Positions 20,961 through 32,106 of a DNA stretch of 64,000 bases are shown here, in pieces. Every line of letters begins with the position of its first letter. The first letter of the stretch is position 1. The notes under the pieces were generated by a model. That model saw only the letters and a program-made list of their open reading frames with translations. It was not told the DNA's origin and did not search any database. The DNA comes from Eutreptiella sp. 'Long Island Sound 2002' (taxonomy: Eukaryota; Euglenozoa; Euglenophyceae; Eutreptiales; Eutreptiaceae). Location of the stretch: the NCBI GenBank assembly GCA_964036045.1, contig OZ038381.1, positions 145,895,596 to 145,959,595 of the forward strand, read 5' to 3'. Made by a program: the position numbers and the translations under genes.

Positions 20961-21020
20961 CTCATATCATCATATGATATATATATATATATGATATATA
21001 TATCATGTATCATATATATC
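20961..21020. repeat. TA microsatellite at left junction of LINE copy B
   Basis: Interspersed (AT)n and ATCAT units run directly into LINE sequence. The LINE begins with CATCCTCAACGAGCC, which matches copy C from inside its endonuclease start. This is the second LINE 5' end in the window found at such a tract. Confidence 0.75.
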
Positions 21021-24000
21021 ATCCTCAACGAGCCTGCGGTCACCTACGACCCCACCAAGGCCGCCACACTGCAAGCCATGCCCGGGCCGCACCCCCAAGG
21101 CGCAGACCTCATTGGGTTCCTGGAACGAGCCCTCCGCATGGCGGACCAGCCCTAACCAGCACCGATCCTGGACGCAGAGGGGAACAAATACCACGCCCAC
21201 TGGCAACGAGGGCTGCCCCTCTACCACAAGACGTCGGTCACGGTGCATGCCCACCCCAACCTCGGAGTGGATGGTCGCCTCGGGGCGTAGGAGTGCGTGG
21301 GGCCCGGATGGCAGCTAGGCGTGCTACTTCCTCACGTCCCATTCGGGCGGAAATCAAGGATTTCCTGGACGCCCTGAGCCTGGCATACTGCCGCCTCTCC
21401 CTCCTGGCGACCTAAACGCCGTTCCCACCGACAACGACTGCACCGGCCCACCCACAGCCACCAACATGGCAGTCCGCGACGCCATGCACCAACTGGGCCT
21501 CACCACCCTCACAGCAGGACTCAGCGGCACACCCTGTCATTACCCCCCCCAGGCCAGCCCCCACCCTTCCCGCATCGACACGTGATATGGGGATCCAACT
21601 ACGGTGCGCATCCACGAGGCAACCTACGGGGACCTCCCGCCCACGGACACGGGCCACCGACCCCTCTACATCGAGCTCATCATCCCCAACCTACCCCTAT
21701 TCGCAGCCAACCTGCCTGACAACATCCTCCGGGCCACACTGCGGTTCCCGGCTGAGGACGACCACGGCGCCTGGCAAAGGTATAATAGGGTCCTACACAC
21801 CATTCTGCGCGGCCCTGATGCGCCAAGACTCACCACCGCCATGCGCCAGGCCGCACAAGCATGCGGCATGGAGCGCAACACCAGCCACACGGGAGCACCA
21901 CCAGACCTCACACTCCAACAGGTAGTCCATGACATTTGTACCGCAAAAGAGGAACTCGCAACCCTGCTGCACCCCAGCACACTGGAAGCACGGGACTGAG
22001 ACGCCCACCTCCGCGCGTTCCTCACCACCCGCCGCCACCAGCTCCAGGAATGGCACGTTCACCGCATAGCAGCCACAGCCCAGGAACGCAAAAGATCCGG
22101 CACAACCGACGTGCCGTACAAGTCCCTGCGGTACCCCAGCTGCGTTCTGCAGGACACGGGACGCCGTACCATCCACGCGGTGCGCATCTCCGATGGGGGC
22201 CTCACCAACAACCCCGACACTGTTCTCCAGGCCGTCCTGGACAGCTTCAAGGCACAACACGGGAATGCCCTCCCTCAGTTCGATGCCCATACCAGAAGCA
22301 GCATCCGCGAATATGTGCCCAAGGTCTTCAACCGGGAACAGCGGCGCGCCATCGAACACGACCTCTTCAGCATCCCAGAACTTCAACGCGCCCCAGACTG
22401 CCTCAAAAGGGGGTCGTGCCCGGCGGCAACGGACTTCCGGCCGAAGCGTACCAATGCCTCACCCTGCACGTCAAGCGCCGCCTGGCAGCCCGCCTTAGGA
22501 ACATCGTCACGAGCACCACACCCATTCCCCCCGAGGGGGCCAACCTGGTGCACCCCCTCTACAAGAACGGGGACTGGGCGCAGCAGGGAAACTGGCGGCC
22601 CATAGTCTGCGCCACCACCGAAGTCAAGCTGGTGTGGACGCTGATCCTGGGCCGCATTGCGCCGGCGGTCTTTGCCCACGTGCCCGCCAGCATGTGGGGG
22701 GCCATGGCCGGCAGGTCCGCCCACAAGGCCATCTTCCTCCAGGACACCGCGCTGGACATGAACCGCTACGAGATGATCGTCGCCTCCCTGGATGTCCAAG
22801 GCGCGTTCCCCGGCGCCCCGCACCGGCTCCTCACGGAGGTATGGGATACCATGGGCCTCCCATTCCTATCCTTCATGACGGGGTACACCAAGACCCGGCT
22901 CTACACCGTCATCACAGCCGCAGGCCTTACCCCCTTGACCGGCACAGACAGTGACGTCACCCAGGCTGGCGCCGAGGGCCCCTTCCTCTACCTCCTCGTC
23001 ACCCTCCTGCTGGCATTTGAGCTGATACGGGTATACCCGGGATACGCCCCATCCCAGCTACAGTCCCCCCTCATCAACTTCGCGGACAACAACCTCCTGA
23101 CTACGGCCACCCGCCACCGCAACCCAGCGAACGCAAGGCTACCAACGAACACCGAACAGGGGTCCGCCATGCACCAGCTCACCACAACGTACGTGGACAC
23201 CCAACAACTCCTGGTGCACCCCCGCAAATTGGTGGGGCTAGCCGACGTCGGGGGCCCCGCCCCCCACATCCAGAAAAGCGCACCCCTACACCTGGAGGAC
23301 ACCACAATCCACCCTGGGAGTTACACAGGCCACGCGACACCACGACATCGCACTTCCAAACAAGCTGGAACGGCGCCTCGTCCAACTACCCCAACTTGCC
23401 AGGGGGGACCTCCTGTCTACGCAGGGCCTGGCATACTTCATGGAAGCGGTGCTCAACGCAGCCATCGGGTACCAATCCCTGCACTTTCGCAATGCCACGA
23501 CGCCCTACGCCACCATCCACAGCAATTAACAAAGGCATGGGCGCGACACAGAGGCTGGCCCACGTCCTTCCCCAAGCAGGCCATGATGGCCCACTGGCGC
23601 TACTATGGGGACAATACCGGCGCCCTAGTCGACACGGCCTATGCCAAACACGCGGCGCAGCTCCTACACAGAGTAAGACACAACCACCAACCTGAGGTCT
23701 GCAAAGCGGCAGCCATATGCATTAAAGAAGCGCAAACGGCCCGCAACGCCTGCCGTTGGTTGATACTGGCACAGCACGGTTTCCTCACCTCCCCGGGCAC
23801 CAGCATTTGGGCCCAGCTACAACTCCTTCTACCGCACCACACACACGCCTTCCTGACGAACCACCACTGTGATCAGCAGAGGCCACTCGTGCCACGCACA
23901 CCCGGCAGGCGAGAAGGACACTCTACGCTTCGTGGGGGCCACCATCACCATAATGTACATCACCCCCACACAGATGATGGTCATGGCCCAGTGCGGAGCC

Positions 24001-24130
24001 CACCACGCCACGTTCCTCTCCGACCCGCAATGGCCAGCACGCCGCGTCTTCCAAGCGTACCTCCGCGCATGCGCTACGAAGGCAGGGCGCACGATGCCGG
24101 GACCCAAGGACATCGACGCGGCGTACAAGA
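21021..24130 (+). pseudogene. LINE ORF2 endonuclease and RT, decayed (copy B)
   Basis: Sequence matching the copy C endonuclease starts at ILNEPAVTYDP and breaks at a TAA (21153-21155). It continues in several frames. RT motif A (SLDVQGAF) is present; motif B is altered (DVTQAGAEG for GVPQGGAEG). Motif C reads FADNN, where the second catalytic Asp is Asn. A frameshift near 22410 separates the thumb-side N-terminus from the RT core, and another follows near 23330. The segment ends where Ty3-2 inserted, within the linker between RT and the C2H2 finger. Confidence 0.85.
24126..24130. repeat. Target-site duplication of Ty3-2, left copy
   Basis: CAAGA lies directly before the left LTR and is repeated directly after the right LTR at 35499-35503. 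A 5-bp duplication is standard for Ty3/gypsy integrases. The duplicated bases rebuild the LINE sequence expected from copy C. Confidence 0.88.
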
Positions 24131-24928
24131 AGAAAAGTTTATAGTGTTTTCAGCACTGTGTTTTGCCTCTCCTGCTGCTTGCTGTTGGTGTAGGGTTTCC
24201 TGCTGCTTGTTTTTGGAGATGAAAAGCTTTGGTTTTGATGAAATACAGTCACTCCAAGTCACTCCAGGATAGCCCAAGCCAATAGTATGCAAAGAGAAGA
24301 GGATTCAGGATCAAAGCATGAAGGGCTGCAGTGTAGACAGTGAAAGATGATTGGATATTCACAGAAACTGCAACTCAGGTCACAAATGAATGCATATTCA
24401 CAAAGATAGCTGAAATGTTTTTGGAAAAGAGTTAGAAAACTGCCCCATGGTCACTCTCTCTCCATAGTGCCATCTCAGGAGATGTGCACTCTTTGTTTTG
24501 GGTCCCATATGTGCTGAGGTGGCATGGTATGTGGCGATGAGGTCACTGCCATGTCACATGGGATCTTCCTACTTAGCTAGGCTGACCAGGAATTGAACCC
24601 AGGACCTCTCAAAAAGAGATGCCTAGCCCCCTAGGGTGCATACCACTAGGGCAGATAAGTATTCATGGAGAAACATAGATAAATTCATAGGCTCTACCTT
24701 AGGTATGTCAGTGCTCAGTCAACTCAGGAAAAGATGAATAGCTTCACATTGAAAGGGGATTAGGGGGTCCACTCCATATCCTGATTGGGTGTTTGGTTCC
24801 ATAGGTCAAAATGTGTTATCACCAGTTTTGGTGGGACCAATACTAAGATAAAAATGCATGGATACTCAGTGCATCTCTAATACAACTAGAGTATGCCTCA
24901 AAGCAATGGAAAAGCACTTTTTCTTACT
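24131..24928 (-). repeat. 3' LTR of Ty3-2
   Basis: The 798-bp direct repeat matches 34701-35498 with about ten differences counted by eye. On the element strand it starts AGTAAG and ends ACTTTTCT, so it lacks the usual TG...CA termini. Its borders are fixed by the target duplication outside and the polypurine tract inside. Confidence 0.93.
24580..24653 (-). promoter_or_regulatory. tRNA-like A-box/B-box sequence inside 3' LTR
   Basis: On the minus strand TGCCCTAGTGG (24643-24653) resembles the Pol III A box. GGTTCAATTCC (24589-24599) resembles the B box and folds with its flanks as a T-arm with a 7-nt loop. The spacing is tRNA-like. No acceptor stem can be drawn, so this is not a tRNA gene. 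Confidence 0.4.
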
Positions 24929-24936
24929 CCCCCCTT
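24929..24936 (-). other. Polypurine tract of Ty3-2
   Basis: On the minus strand AAGGGGGG lies directly against the start of the 3' LTR. That is the expected position for priming plus-strand DNA synthesis. Confidence 0.7.
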
Positions 24937-27178
24937 GTGCTGTGGTGGCCACCACTGTCGCATTTTAGGAAAGAGGGAATTTTTCTTGGCCTTTCCTTGG
25001 TTTCCACATCTACTTTAAAATACCTACAGTTTCCCTCACACTGAAAAATGGGCGCTCACCATGGCTGGCGCTCTTTTGCTGCTCTGTTTGTAACATATCC
25101 TACAGAAGACTCAGCGCTCATGGCGCTGCCGGGGCTCCTGTGGCTTGGTTCGGTTAGTATGGGAGCATGCCAAACATGTGCATATGCATCCCTCCCTCCA
25201 AGACGCAGCGTCGACACAACCCAAACGCAAGACACAATATACACACTCGCATGGGTTCTTGTAAACCTGCTGGCGACCTGTGACCTGTCTTAGGGCGAAG
25301 GGAGTCGAAAAAGAAATTAATTTGCCCCTTGGTGGGGTCTTGGTTCTGCTCAGTCTCTCCAGGCACCTGCGTTTCGGCCCGAACACGGCCTACTCAGCGA
25401 GGCTGCGCGTGGGTTTCTGCAGAGGCAGGAATGGGAGATTTATGGACGAATCCACGCAAAAACGAAGCGACGACACCAAAATCCGTCAAATGACAGCCTA
25501 GAATTTTTCTGAGACGACACACCTGGGCAGAATCCAATTGTGCATCAGAAGCACATTTTTATAGAAATTATAGTCATCTCTGGATTTTTTAAATCCAGAA
25601 ATTCATACGCATAAAATGGCGGCGCGCAGGAGCGGCTCCTAGCGAAGCGCCGGAAAATGGAGAAATAATGGAATTATAAACGTATGTCTCACGTACTCAT
25701 GAAAATGACGAGACACACATTAATAAATAAACATACAGATTCCACCCACACTAATAGAAGCTTCAAAAATTCAAGAATTCGAAAATGAACGAAAAGACTT
25801 CAATGAATCAGGTATAAACTACAGGTATGCTCGTCTCGTATGCCGCATACACATTGCTCGTCTCGTGTCTCCGTGAACGAGCCTTGTAGCAGCGCTAACA
25901 AGAATAGAACGCGATAGAGGGATTGAGTAGAAAGATTGCAGATGATTAGCGGTCAGATCAGGGTGATTAGACATACACACAAGTGCATTGCAACGTTCTT
26001 CGCGTGCGCCCCTCACTTGCTCTCTCTCCCAGCGGTAGGTAAGGTGAATAAGCCCAGGCGGGGCCACCCCCTGGTGGAGTTCGGATTGTTGCTGAGATGG
26101 GCAGGTGTGCCCAAAGGACTCGTGCATACTCGCGCATGCACACACGCATTAAAGGGTAGGCCACGCGAAGTGCGCACGGTAAACCTTGTTTAGGCTACCC
26201 AGGGGCTCCTTGGTACGTTCTTTACGAGAACACGAGGAGTCCCTTAACGCTTGCTTGCTTGACAAGGGTAGCTGCTCCTGCAGCGTGTTTGCGGACAGTG
26301 TATTATAGGTCACACTGAGAAGGGTATAATACCTGGAGTGTGGCTTGGTTCCTCCGCCGCAAACGCCCTTTCATTTGCCTTTGTTTTACAGGCCGGCAGG
26401 TAGGGTGATTGGTGCAGCAGCCTTTTTTTTTATGCCCTGCTAAACAAGGGCGCAGATCACACAAACAAGTAACTCCGCTTCGCCTGTGGCAGAGCAGGGA
26501 GTCCGACTTCATCGACATCTGCGTCTTGCACGCGAGAGCACTCCTTCCCTCCAAGCCCTAGCAGGGGAAACGCGTTGTGGCGTCCCCTGTTAGGCCACAG
26601 TTGCTTAGCAGCGCTGTGTTCTCTTGTCATTTCACAGGAGGGTCGCTAGGACCCACGACACCTTTGCCTTCGCAACGCCCAGTAGAGAGTGCGTGTAGGA
26701 GTGGTAGTCCTGAGTGGGGGCTTGAGCCAGTTGCCCCAGTGCTCACCCACCAGGATGGTGCCACTGTAGGGTGTGTAGGACCTGTAGTGCGTGTGTCACT
26801 GTCCCACCCGTTTCCTGCAATTTTAGCAGGGTTGGTGGGCTGTGGCAGTGGTTAGGTCAGTGTTTTGGCCATGTGGCAAACGGCGTTTTCATGCCTTCAT
26901 AGCTTTTGGCCACCCCTCCCTGTAGTAGACAGATAGGTAGGGAAAACAATACCTGGATTAGTACGCTGGGTATTCCCCAAAGGTTTTGCGCCAGCACAGA
27001 AATTGGGCGCTTAGGGGAGGGGAGACCCGGGGCGTACCCCGTGGCATCAATAAGCCAACCCTCCGGGTTTAGCAAGGGCGCAGACTTGGGTATAATTAGG
27101 ACACCACTTCTGCGGCTTGCTCTCAGGACCTTAGGACTAGCACACTCACACATACGCTTTGGCAGGTAAGGGTATGGT
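24937..27178 (-). other. 3' untranslated region of Ty3-2
   Basis: This is 2.2 kb between the chromodomain stop and the polypurine tract, with no recognised gene. A minus-strand frame at 26857-27207 (116 codons) has a hydrophobic stretch (LIQVLFSLPICLL). It overlaps the chromodomain end in another frame and has no family signature, so I do not call it a gene. A long 3' UTR is unusual but known among Ty3/gypsy elements. Confidence 0.6.
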
Positions 27179-27610
27179 TCAGTCCCTAGCTTTAGTCTTG
27201 GAGGCAAGCGTCTCAGCGAGCCTCAGCAACTCACCAAGGTTGTTCTGGGACAGGTAGTCAACCAGAACTGAGTTTAGGCGTCCCTCAGGTAGAACAAATG
27301 CAGAGAAGGGCTCCCAGGTGGCCTCTTCGACTCCAAACCCTTCCCAGAGGGTGAGGAAGCGCCAACCCTGGCGATAGCGGTGGCGTAGGACAGACTTCAC
27401 CAGGTAGAAGCCCTCCTTAGCCATCTCCTCGGCGTTCATGTCGGGGAGTTCACCTTCAACTTCCATAGGGCTGGCAGCCTCTTATAGGTCCAGAGCAACG
27501 ATTTCCTCGTCGTTCAGCTCCCACTCCTCCCCACAGAGGTCTTCAGGATCATGGTAGCGCTTCAGGTGTTGAGCAGCGCACACCAGGGTCCCCCTAGACG
27601 GGGAGAACAC
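27179..27610 (-). CDS. Chromodomain tail of Ty3-2 Pol, out of frame and interrupted
   Basis: Around 27600 the Pol reading shifts frame, next to a short C/G run. It continues through AAQHLKRYHDPEDL to a TAA at 27482-27484 and then on to 27179. The last part holds a chromodomain: GFYLVKSVLRHRYRQG, then LTLWEGFG and TWEPFSAF. The aromatic and Trp-Glu-Pro positions are kept. The break leaves the chromodomain detached from integrase in this copy. A start at an internal ATG (27466) would give a 95-residue chromodomain-only protein, which I think is coincidental. Confidence 0.8.
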
Positions 27611-30600
27611 CGCACGGTGATACGGTGTCCATCCACAGATAGGATCTTGTACGGCCCGAAGTATGGGTGATCGCTGGTAGAGCATGGCCAGGCGGGTAGT
27701 CGACTGTGGTGCACCAGCACCCAGTCCCCCTCTTGGTAGGTGGCAGGTACACGGTGCTTGTTCTTCTTGTTCCACTGACGCTCCCTCACTCTCTGGAGCA
27801 TAGCCTTGGCCTTGTCCACCTTCGCTTGTTGCTCTTGGACCCATTCACCCACAGAAGAATGGGTGTCGTCTGGATAGGGGGCATGTAGGAACCATGCCGG
27901 GCGCCCCATGAATAGCTCATGTGGCGAGTAGCCAGTAGCTGAACTCTCTTGGGAGTTCATCATCAAGGATATGACGGGGAGTAGTCTCACCCAGTCTCTG
28001 GTGCGTTCAGTTTTGCACCATATCCTGACGTTCTCCTTCAGGACACGAATCTGTCGCTCACATAGGGGGTTGCTCGTGTGAGAGTAGGGAATCCCCGTAG
28101 ACACCTGGACATTGAGGGATCTCAGGACCCTCTTGTACCAGCCAGTATCTGAGCGTACTCGTACGTCCTCATCGGAGTTGATCTCCTTGGGCGCCCCATA
28201 GACACAAAACCACTCCTCCAGGAGTATCTTGATAGTCTCCTCTCCGGTAATGTGCTTGGTACATGGGAACACCCTGGTGAACCTTGTCAACCCACAGGTT
28301 ACCACGAGGGCGAAGTCATAGCCCCTGAACTTCGGCATCTCCGTGTAGTCCACGTATAGAACACTGTTAGCACAGTGAGGGATGGGCAGGGTCGAGTAGA
28401 GACCTCTGTCCCTGATATCCCCTGGTTTACAGGACCTGCACAGGCACTTGTCCACGATAGGCTGGAGGGTTTTCCGCAGTTGGTCGTCAGTCCACGTAGT
28501 GTGGAACCACTGCTTGAACAGCCTCAGGGTACGGTCAGCACCCACATGACCACTGGACTCATGGGTCCACTTCAGCAGCGCTGGGACTCGGTCACTAGGC
28601 ACCAGGATGCGGTCCTCGTGCCAGAGGTAGCTCTTGTCCCTCTTCCACTGGTCCTGGTTGACCAGGAGGGGTTCAAGGCGTTTCTCCAGGCGCTTGTAGA
28701 TATCCCCAAACTCCTTCAGGTACTCCAATTGTTGGAGTCCATCCAGGGGGCGTATCATGGTCATGTTCAGGTCCAGGTGTACGTCCATACGGCTGAACGC
28801 CTCCTTAGCCAGCGCTTCAGACCGGGCACCAATCAGGGCGTCGAAGTTGTTGCGGCTGATGTAGTCGGCGCACTCGGTCTTCACTCCCTGGATATGGTGT
28901 ACCGTCAGCCGTAGTTGACTGAGGTAGGTCCACCAGCGACGTAGCTTGGCCTTCTCAGGTGGGGGGCCCTTCTGGAAACTGCGGACCGGTTCTTGGTCGC
29001 ATAGCCAGACCACAGGGTTACTCCCCAACAGTCGTTCTTGTGAGGATAGCACCAGCATACCCGCGAGCAATTCCTGCTCATAGGTGGAGTAGTTCCCCCT
29101 GGCCTGGTTCCACTTCCAGTTCCAGTGACCCAGAGGTACTAGGACCCACTTGTCGTCAGGGTAGCTGTGCTTGAGGGTTCCATCTCGGTTTAGACTTTCC
29201 GTCCCCCATTGGGAAATGGCCGAGTCGAACTCCTCCTTCTCTAGTGCTTGCCATTGGAACAACGTTCCACCACCGCCCACATTGCTGGCGTCGGTCACCA
29301 GGATAATCTCCCCCTGTGCCCTAGGCACGCCCAAGCACTTAGCGTTGGCTACCTTGTCTTTGAGCTCGTCAAACGCTTGTTGCTCTTGTGGGCCCCAGCG
29401 CCAAGTAGTACTCTTCTTGATCAAGTCCGTCAGAACGGCGCTGGTATAGGTGAAGTTCTTGATGTGGCGGCGATAGAAGTTGCACGCCCCAATGAAACTG
29501 CGTACATCATGAAGTCCTTTCTTGGGGTCTTCGTGTCGCACCTTGGCATCCATCAGGGGTTTGGCCTTAGAGGCCGCTGGGGTCCACCACCCATAGCCAA
29601 CGTCAAACCCCAAGTACTGCATGGTCCCCTGCATGAACTCACACTTTTCCAGCTTGAGTGGAGTGTGGTTCTCCTGGCAGACCGCAAAGAACTCACCCAA
29701 GAGGATTAGGTGATCCTCCTGGGTATTGGTACCGAGGCATACATCGTCGATATGAGCCTCCATCTGGGCAGCACGGGATATGAGCTCCTGTACCTTAGGT
29801 CTCCTTCGTAGGATGGACAAGATCTTGTTCATCAGCTCTTGGAATAGAGCGGGTGCGTTAGCCACGCCAAACGGCATGACCTTCCACTTGAACACCCTCC
29901 CCTGAGGGGTGATGAAGGCCAGTAGTTCCTGTGCGTTGGGCGTCAGGTCCACTTGCCAGAATCCGCTTCGCTTGTCCATCTTGGTTTTGTAGCGGCAGGA
30001 GGCTATCTTCTCCAGGGTAGACTCCATATTGGGAATGGACCCTGAGTGGTTCAACGTCTTCTTGTTCAGCTCTCCATAGTCCACTACCAGCCGTTTGGCT
30101 GAAGACCCAGGTTTAGCCACCAGGAAACAGGGGCTGCAGTGTAGGGGGTAGTCCCCGTCCTTGTACTCCAGGACTAGGCCAGCGTCGATACATTCTTGTA
30201 TCTGTCGCTCAATCTCATTGGCCTGCTCTTTAGGAGCTGGATAGGGTCTCCTCCGGATCCTGTGACCCACGAACTCGGGTTTCAGCTTGAGGTCCATCTG
30301 TACCAGCTTGTCACATGAGGCTGGAAGGGGTAATTCTCCGAACACCTCCAGATAGGTCCTTATAAGCTTCTGTACCCGCGGGTCCAATACCTTGATCTTG
30401 TCCTCCATGTCCTCGTCGGAGTGTAAGTTGCTTGCCCCTTGAATAGACGTCAGGAGGTGGTCCTCCAACGACTCTTCGCCCGCGGTAGCATCCTTCAGCC
30501 TTTGGTAGGCATATGGAAGGTCTTGCTCAACCATCTCCGGTGGACGATGGCAACATAGGCACGCTCGAGGGGGTTCACATACACATTCCTCCGAGAGGTC

Positions 30601-31242
30601 GTCCTCCTCTGGGGTGCTCACATGGGCGCCCCACACGCTCTTCATGAGCTTGAGATCTATCTCCCTTTGCCAGGTGGTGATCTTCTGTTCGAGGTCCTCC
30701 TTCAATTGGGATAGGTCTCCCATCGGTCCTTGCTTCAGTGGCCATGAGCTGCGGGTAGGCTTCGCGTAGCATAGCTTTTTCGCCACCAGCTTCCTCTTGG
30801 AATCCACATACTCCCTGAGCCTGGATCGAGGGTCCAGCTCCTCGTCCACGGGGTCTTCCACCCTCATGGAGAGTAGGGGTTTCAGTGGGGCGACGTACTC
30901 GGCGTTCTCCACTTCCTCCACACAGGTCTGCACGAAGAAGGCGCCGTGCTCAGTTTCGTCATCTGAGTGGATAGAGCTAGGTAGCTCAGATAGTCCACAC
31001 TCAGAGACTCCATCAGGAACAGGTACATGACAGGGAGAGTTGGGGGCGTTGGTGTCAGTCACGACATACTCATCTCCTCCGGGTGTAGTTTCAACAGCAT
31101 CTTGAGGTCGTAGGCGATCCTTCAAGTCGCCCAAGGCGAGTCCATCACTTTCTCGTTGTATGGCCTGGACCAGAGTCGGGTCCAGGTCCTCCCAGGGGAT
31201 AGTGGTAAGACTTCCGTCCACCACGGTGATCATACTCCCCCA
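27562..31242 (-). CDS. pol: Pol of Ty3-2: RT, RNase H and integrase
   Basis: The ATG at 31233 lies four codons after the protease-frame TGA, in the same frame; 1223 residues follow. About 290 acidic, poorly conserved residues precede RT. RT has LVVDYGELNKK and the catalytic box AHIDDV (Asp about 496-497; His replaces Tyr). RNase H has VTDASN (about 647) and YISRNN at its end. Integrase has a zinc domain with HESSGHVGADR and CLCRSC, then Asp about 960 (VDYTE), Asp about 1021 (NSDED) and Glu about 1059 (LCERQIR). The D-E spacing is 37, or 35 if the second Asp is used. The C-terminus is frameshifted away from the chromodomain. Confidence 0.93.
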   Translation of the reverse strand, partial: WGSMITVVDGSLTTIPWEDLDPTLVQAIQRESDGLALGDLKDRLRPQDAVETTPGGDEYVVTDTNAPNSPCHVPVPDGVSECGLSELPSSIHSDDETEHGAFFVQTCVEEVENAEYVAPLKPLLSMRVEDPVDEELDPRSRLREYVDSKRKLVAKKLCYAKPTRSSWPLKQGPMGDLSQLKEDLEQKITTWQREIDLKLMKSVWGAHVSTPEEDDLSEECVCEPPRACLCCHRPPEMVEQDLPYAYQRLKDATAGEESLEDHLLTSIQGASNLHSDEDMEDKIKVLDPRVQKLIRTYLEVFGELPLPASCDKLVQMDLKLKPEFVGHRIRRRPYPAPKEQANEIERQIQECIDAGLVLEYKDGDYPLHCSPCFLVAKPGSSAKRLVVDYGELNKKTLNHSGSIPNMESTLEKIASCRYKTKMDKRSGFWQVDLTPNAQELLAFITPQGRVFKWKVMPFGVANAPALFQELMNKILSILRRRPKVQELISRAAQMEAHIDDVCLGTNTQEDHLILLGEFFAVCQENHTPLKLEKCEFMQGTMQYLGFDVGYGWWTPAASKAKPLMDAKVRHEDPKKGLHDVRSFIGACNFYRRHIKNFTYTSAVLTDLIKKSTTWRWGPQEQQAFDELKDKVANAKCLGVPRAQGEIILVTDASNVGGGGTLFQWQALEKEEFDSAISQWGTESLNRDGTLKHSYPDDKWVLVPLGHWNWKWNQARGNYSTYEQELLAGMLVLSSQERLLGSNPVVWLCDQEPVRSFQKGPPPEKAKLRRWWTYLSQLRLTVHHIQGVKTECADYISRNNFDALIGARSEALAKEAFSRMDVHLDLNMTMIRPLDGLQQLEYLKEFGDIYKRLEKRLEPLLVNQDQWKRDKSYLWHEDRILVPSDRVPALLKWTHESSGHVGADRTLRLFKQWFHTTWTDDQLRKTLQPIVDKCLCRSCKPGDIRDRGLYSTLPIPHCANSVLYVDYTEMPKFRGYDFALVVTCGLTRFTRVFPCTKHITGEETIKILLEEWFCVYGAPKEINSDEDVRVRSDTGWYKRVLRSLNVQVSTGIPYSHTSNPLCERQIRVLKENVRIWCKTERTRDWVRLLPVISLMMNSQESSATGYSPHELFMGRPAWFLHAPYPDDTHSSVGEWVQEQQAKVDKAKAMLQRVRERQWNKKNKHRVPATYQEGDWVLVHHSRLPAWPCSTSDHPYFGPYKILSVDGHRITVRCSPRLGGPWCALLNT

Positions 31243-32106
31243 TCAAGGCTTCCCAATAGGCGTCTTGCGTCCCAGAGGCACGTAGATGGCCTCATCAGGC
31301 AAACGAACAGAGCTGATAGTCAGCCTGTCCAGGAGGTTTCGCCAGTACTCGTTGCCCCCATGGGCTCCCCAATCGGGGGAACACAGGACCATACGGGAAC
31401 GTTCCAAGGCCACCTTGGTCAGCACCTTCCCCAGTTCACTGAATCTGGGGTTCCCGTAGGCCATCCCGAAAGAGGGCCAGTAAAATTTGTGGCTGCAGTT
31501 CTTCCCCTTGCTGCAGTATAGGTCCAGTACATGCTGCTTGTCGCTGGCGAACAGCTCCACACTTAGGTCTTCTCGAGAGTAACCCAACTCCTTCAGACCT
31601 TGGTCTAGGACTTCCCCCAATGGTTGATAGTCCTCAGTTTTGGAGGCCGCCATCATGTTAGAGGGCTCCTCCTTTGATAGCCTCAGGTAACTCGAGGTAT
31701 GTTCCGACTGCTCCAGTGGCACAGACTCTCTGTCACTGCCGTGGTCGACGTAGAGGAGGTAGGGCGCTTGCAGCGTCAGGGATTGTATCTGGGAGTGCTG
31801 CACGAAGAAGTCAGTCCCCAGTACAAAGTCGAAGGCATCAGTGTCCATCACATAGAACCGATGGGCGATAGTCCTGGAGCCCATAGGTACCTCCACTTCA
31901 CAGTCCCCGCAGCTGTGCACCACATGTCCATCCCCCATGCGTATAGCGGCGGTGGTCATGGTGTTCTTCAGGCTCCCACAAGGTAAAATTTTCTTGGCCA
32001 CTATAGATATTGTGGCGCCAGTATCCAGTACCCCCAGGTATTCATGTCCCCCTAGTCGGATACGTACCCAAAACACCAGGTCTTGGGTGCCACCAGAGCG
32101 TCCCCG
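31243..32106 (-). CDS. pro: Aspartic protease plus extra domain (Ty3-2)
   Basis: The frame follows gag in register after the TGA at 32107-32109 and closes at another TGA (31243-31245), after which Pol follows in register. The protease active site is VLDTGATIS (Asp about 18 from 32076). No ATG precedes it, so translation must come from gag. The second half has ELFASDKQH, then FYWPSFGMAYGNPRF, then MVLCSPDWG and YWRNLLDRL. The same order occurs between protease and RT in Ty3-1. This block recalls the Dam-methyltransferase-like or post-RNase-H segment of DIRS-type elements, but I cannot assign it firmly. Confidence 0.88.
   Translation of the reverse strand, partial: RGRSGGTQDLVFWVRIRLGGHEYLGVLDTGATISIVAKKILPCGSLKNTMTTAAIRMGDGHVVHSCGDCEVEVPMGSRTIAHRFYVMDTDAFDFVLGTDFFVQHSQIQSLTLQAPYLLYVDHGSDRESVPLEQSEHTSSYLRLSKEEPSNMMAASKTEDYQPLGEVLDQGLKELGYSREDLSVELFASDKQHVLDLYCSKGKNCSHKFYWPSFGMAYGNPRFSELGKVLTKVALERSRMVLCSPDWGAHGGNEYWRNLLDRLTISSVRLPDEAIYVPLGRKTPIGKP

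Noticed and set aside
24580-24653. Functional tRNA gene
   Set aside because: A-box, B-box and T-arm are tRNA-like, but no acceptor stem pairs and the anticodon arm is irregular.
26857-27207. Env-like ORF in the Ty3-2 3' region
   Set aside because: One hydrophobic stretch in a 116-codon frame overlapping the chromodomain; no signal peptide, cleavage site or Cys pattern.
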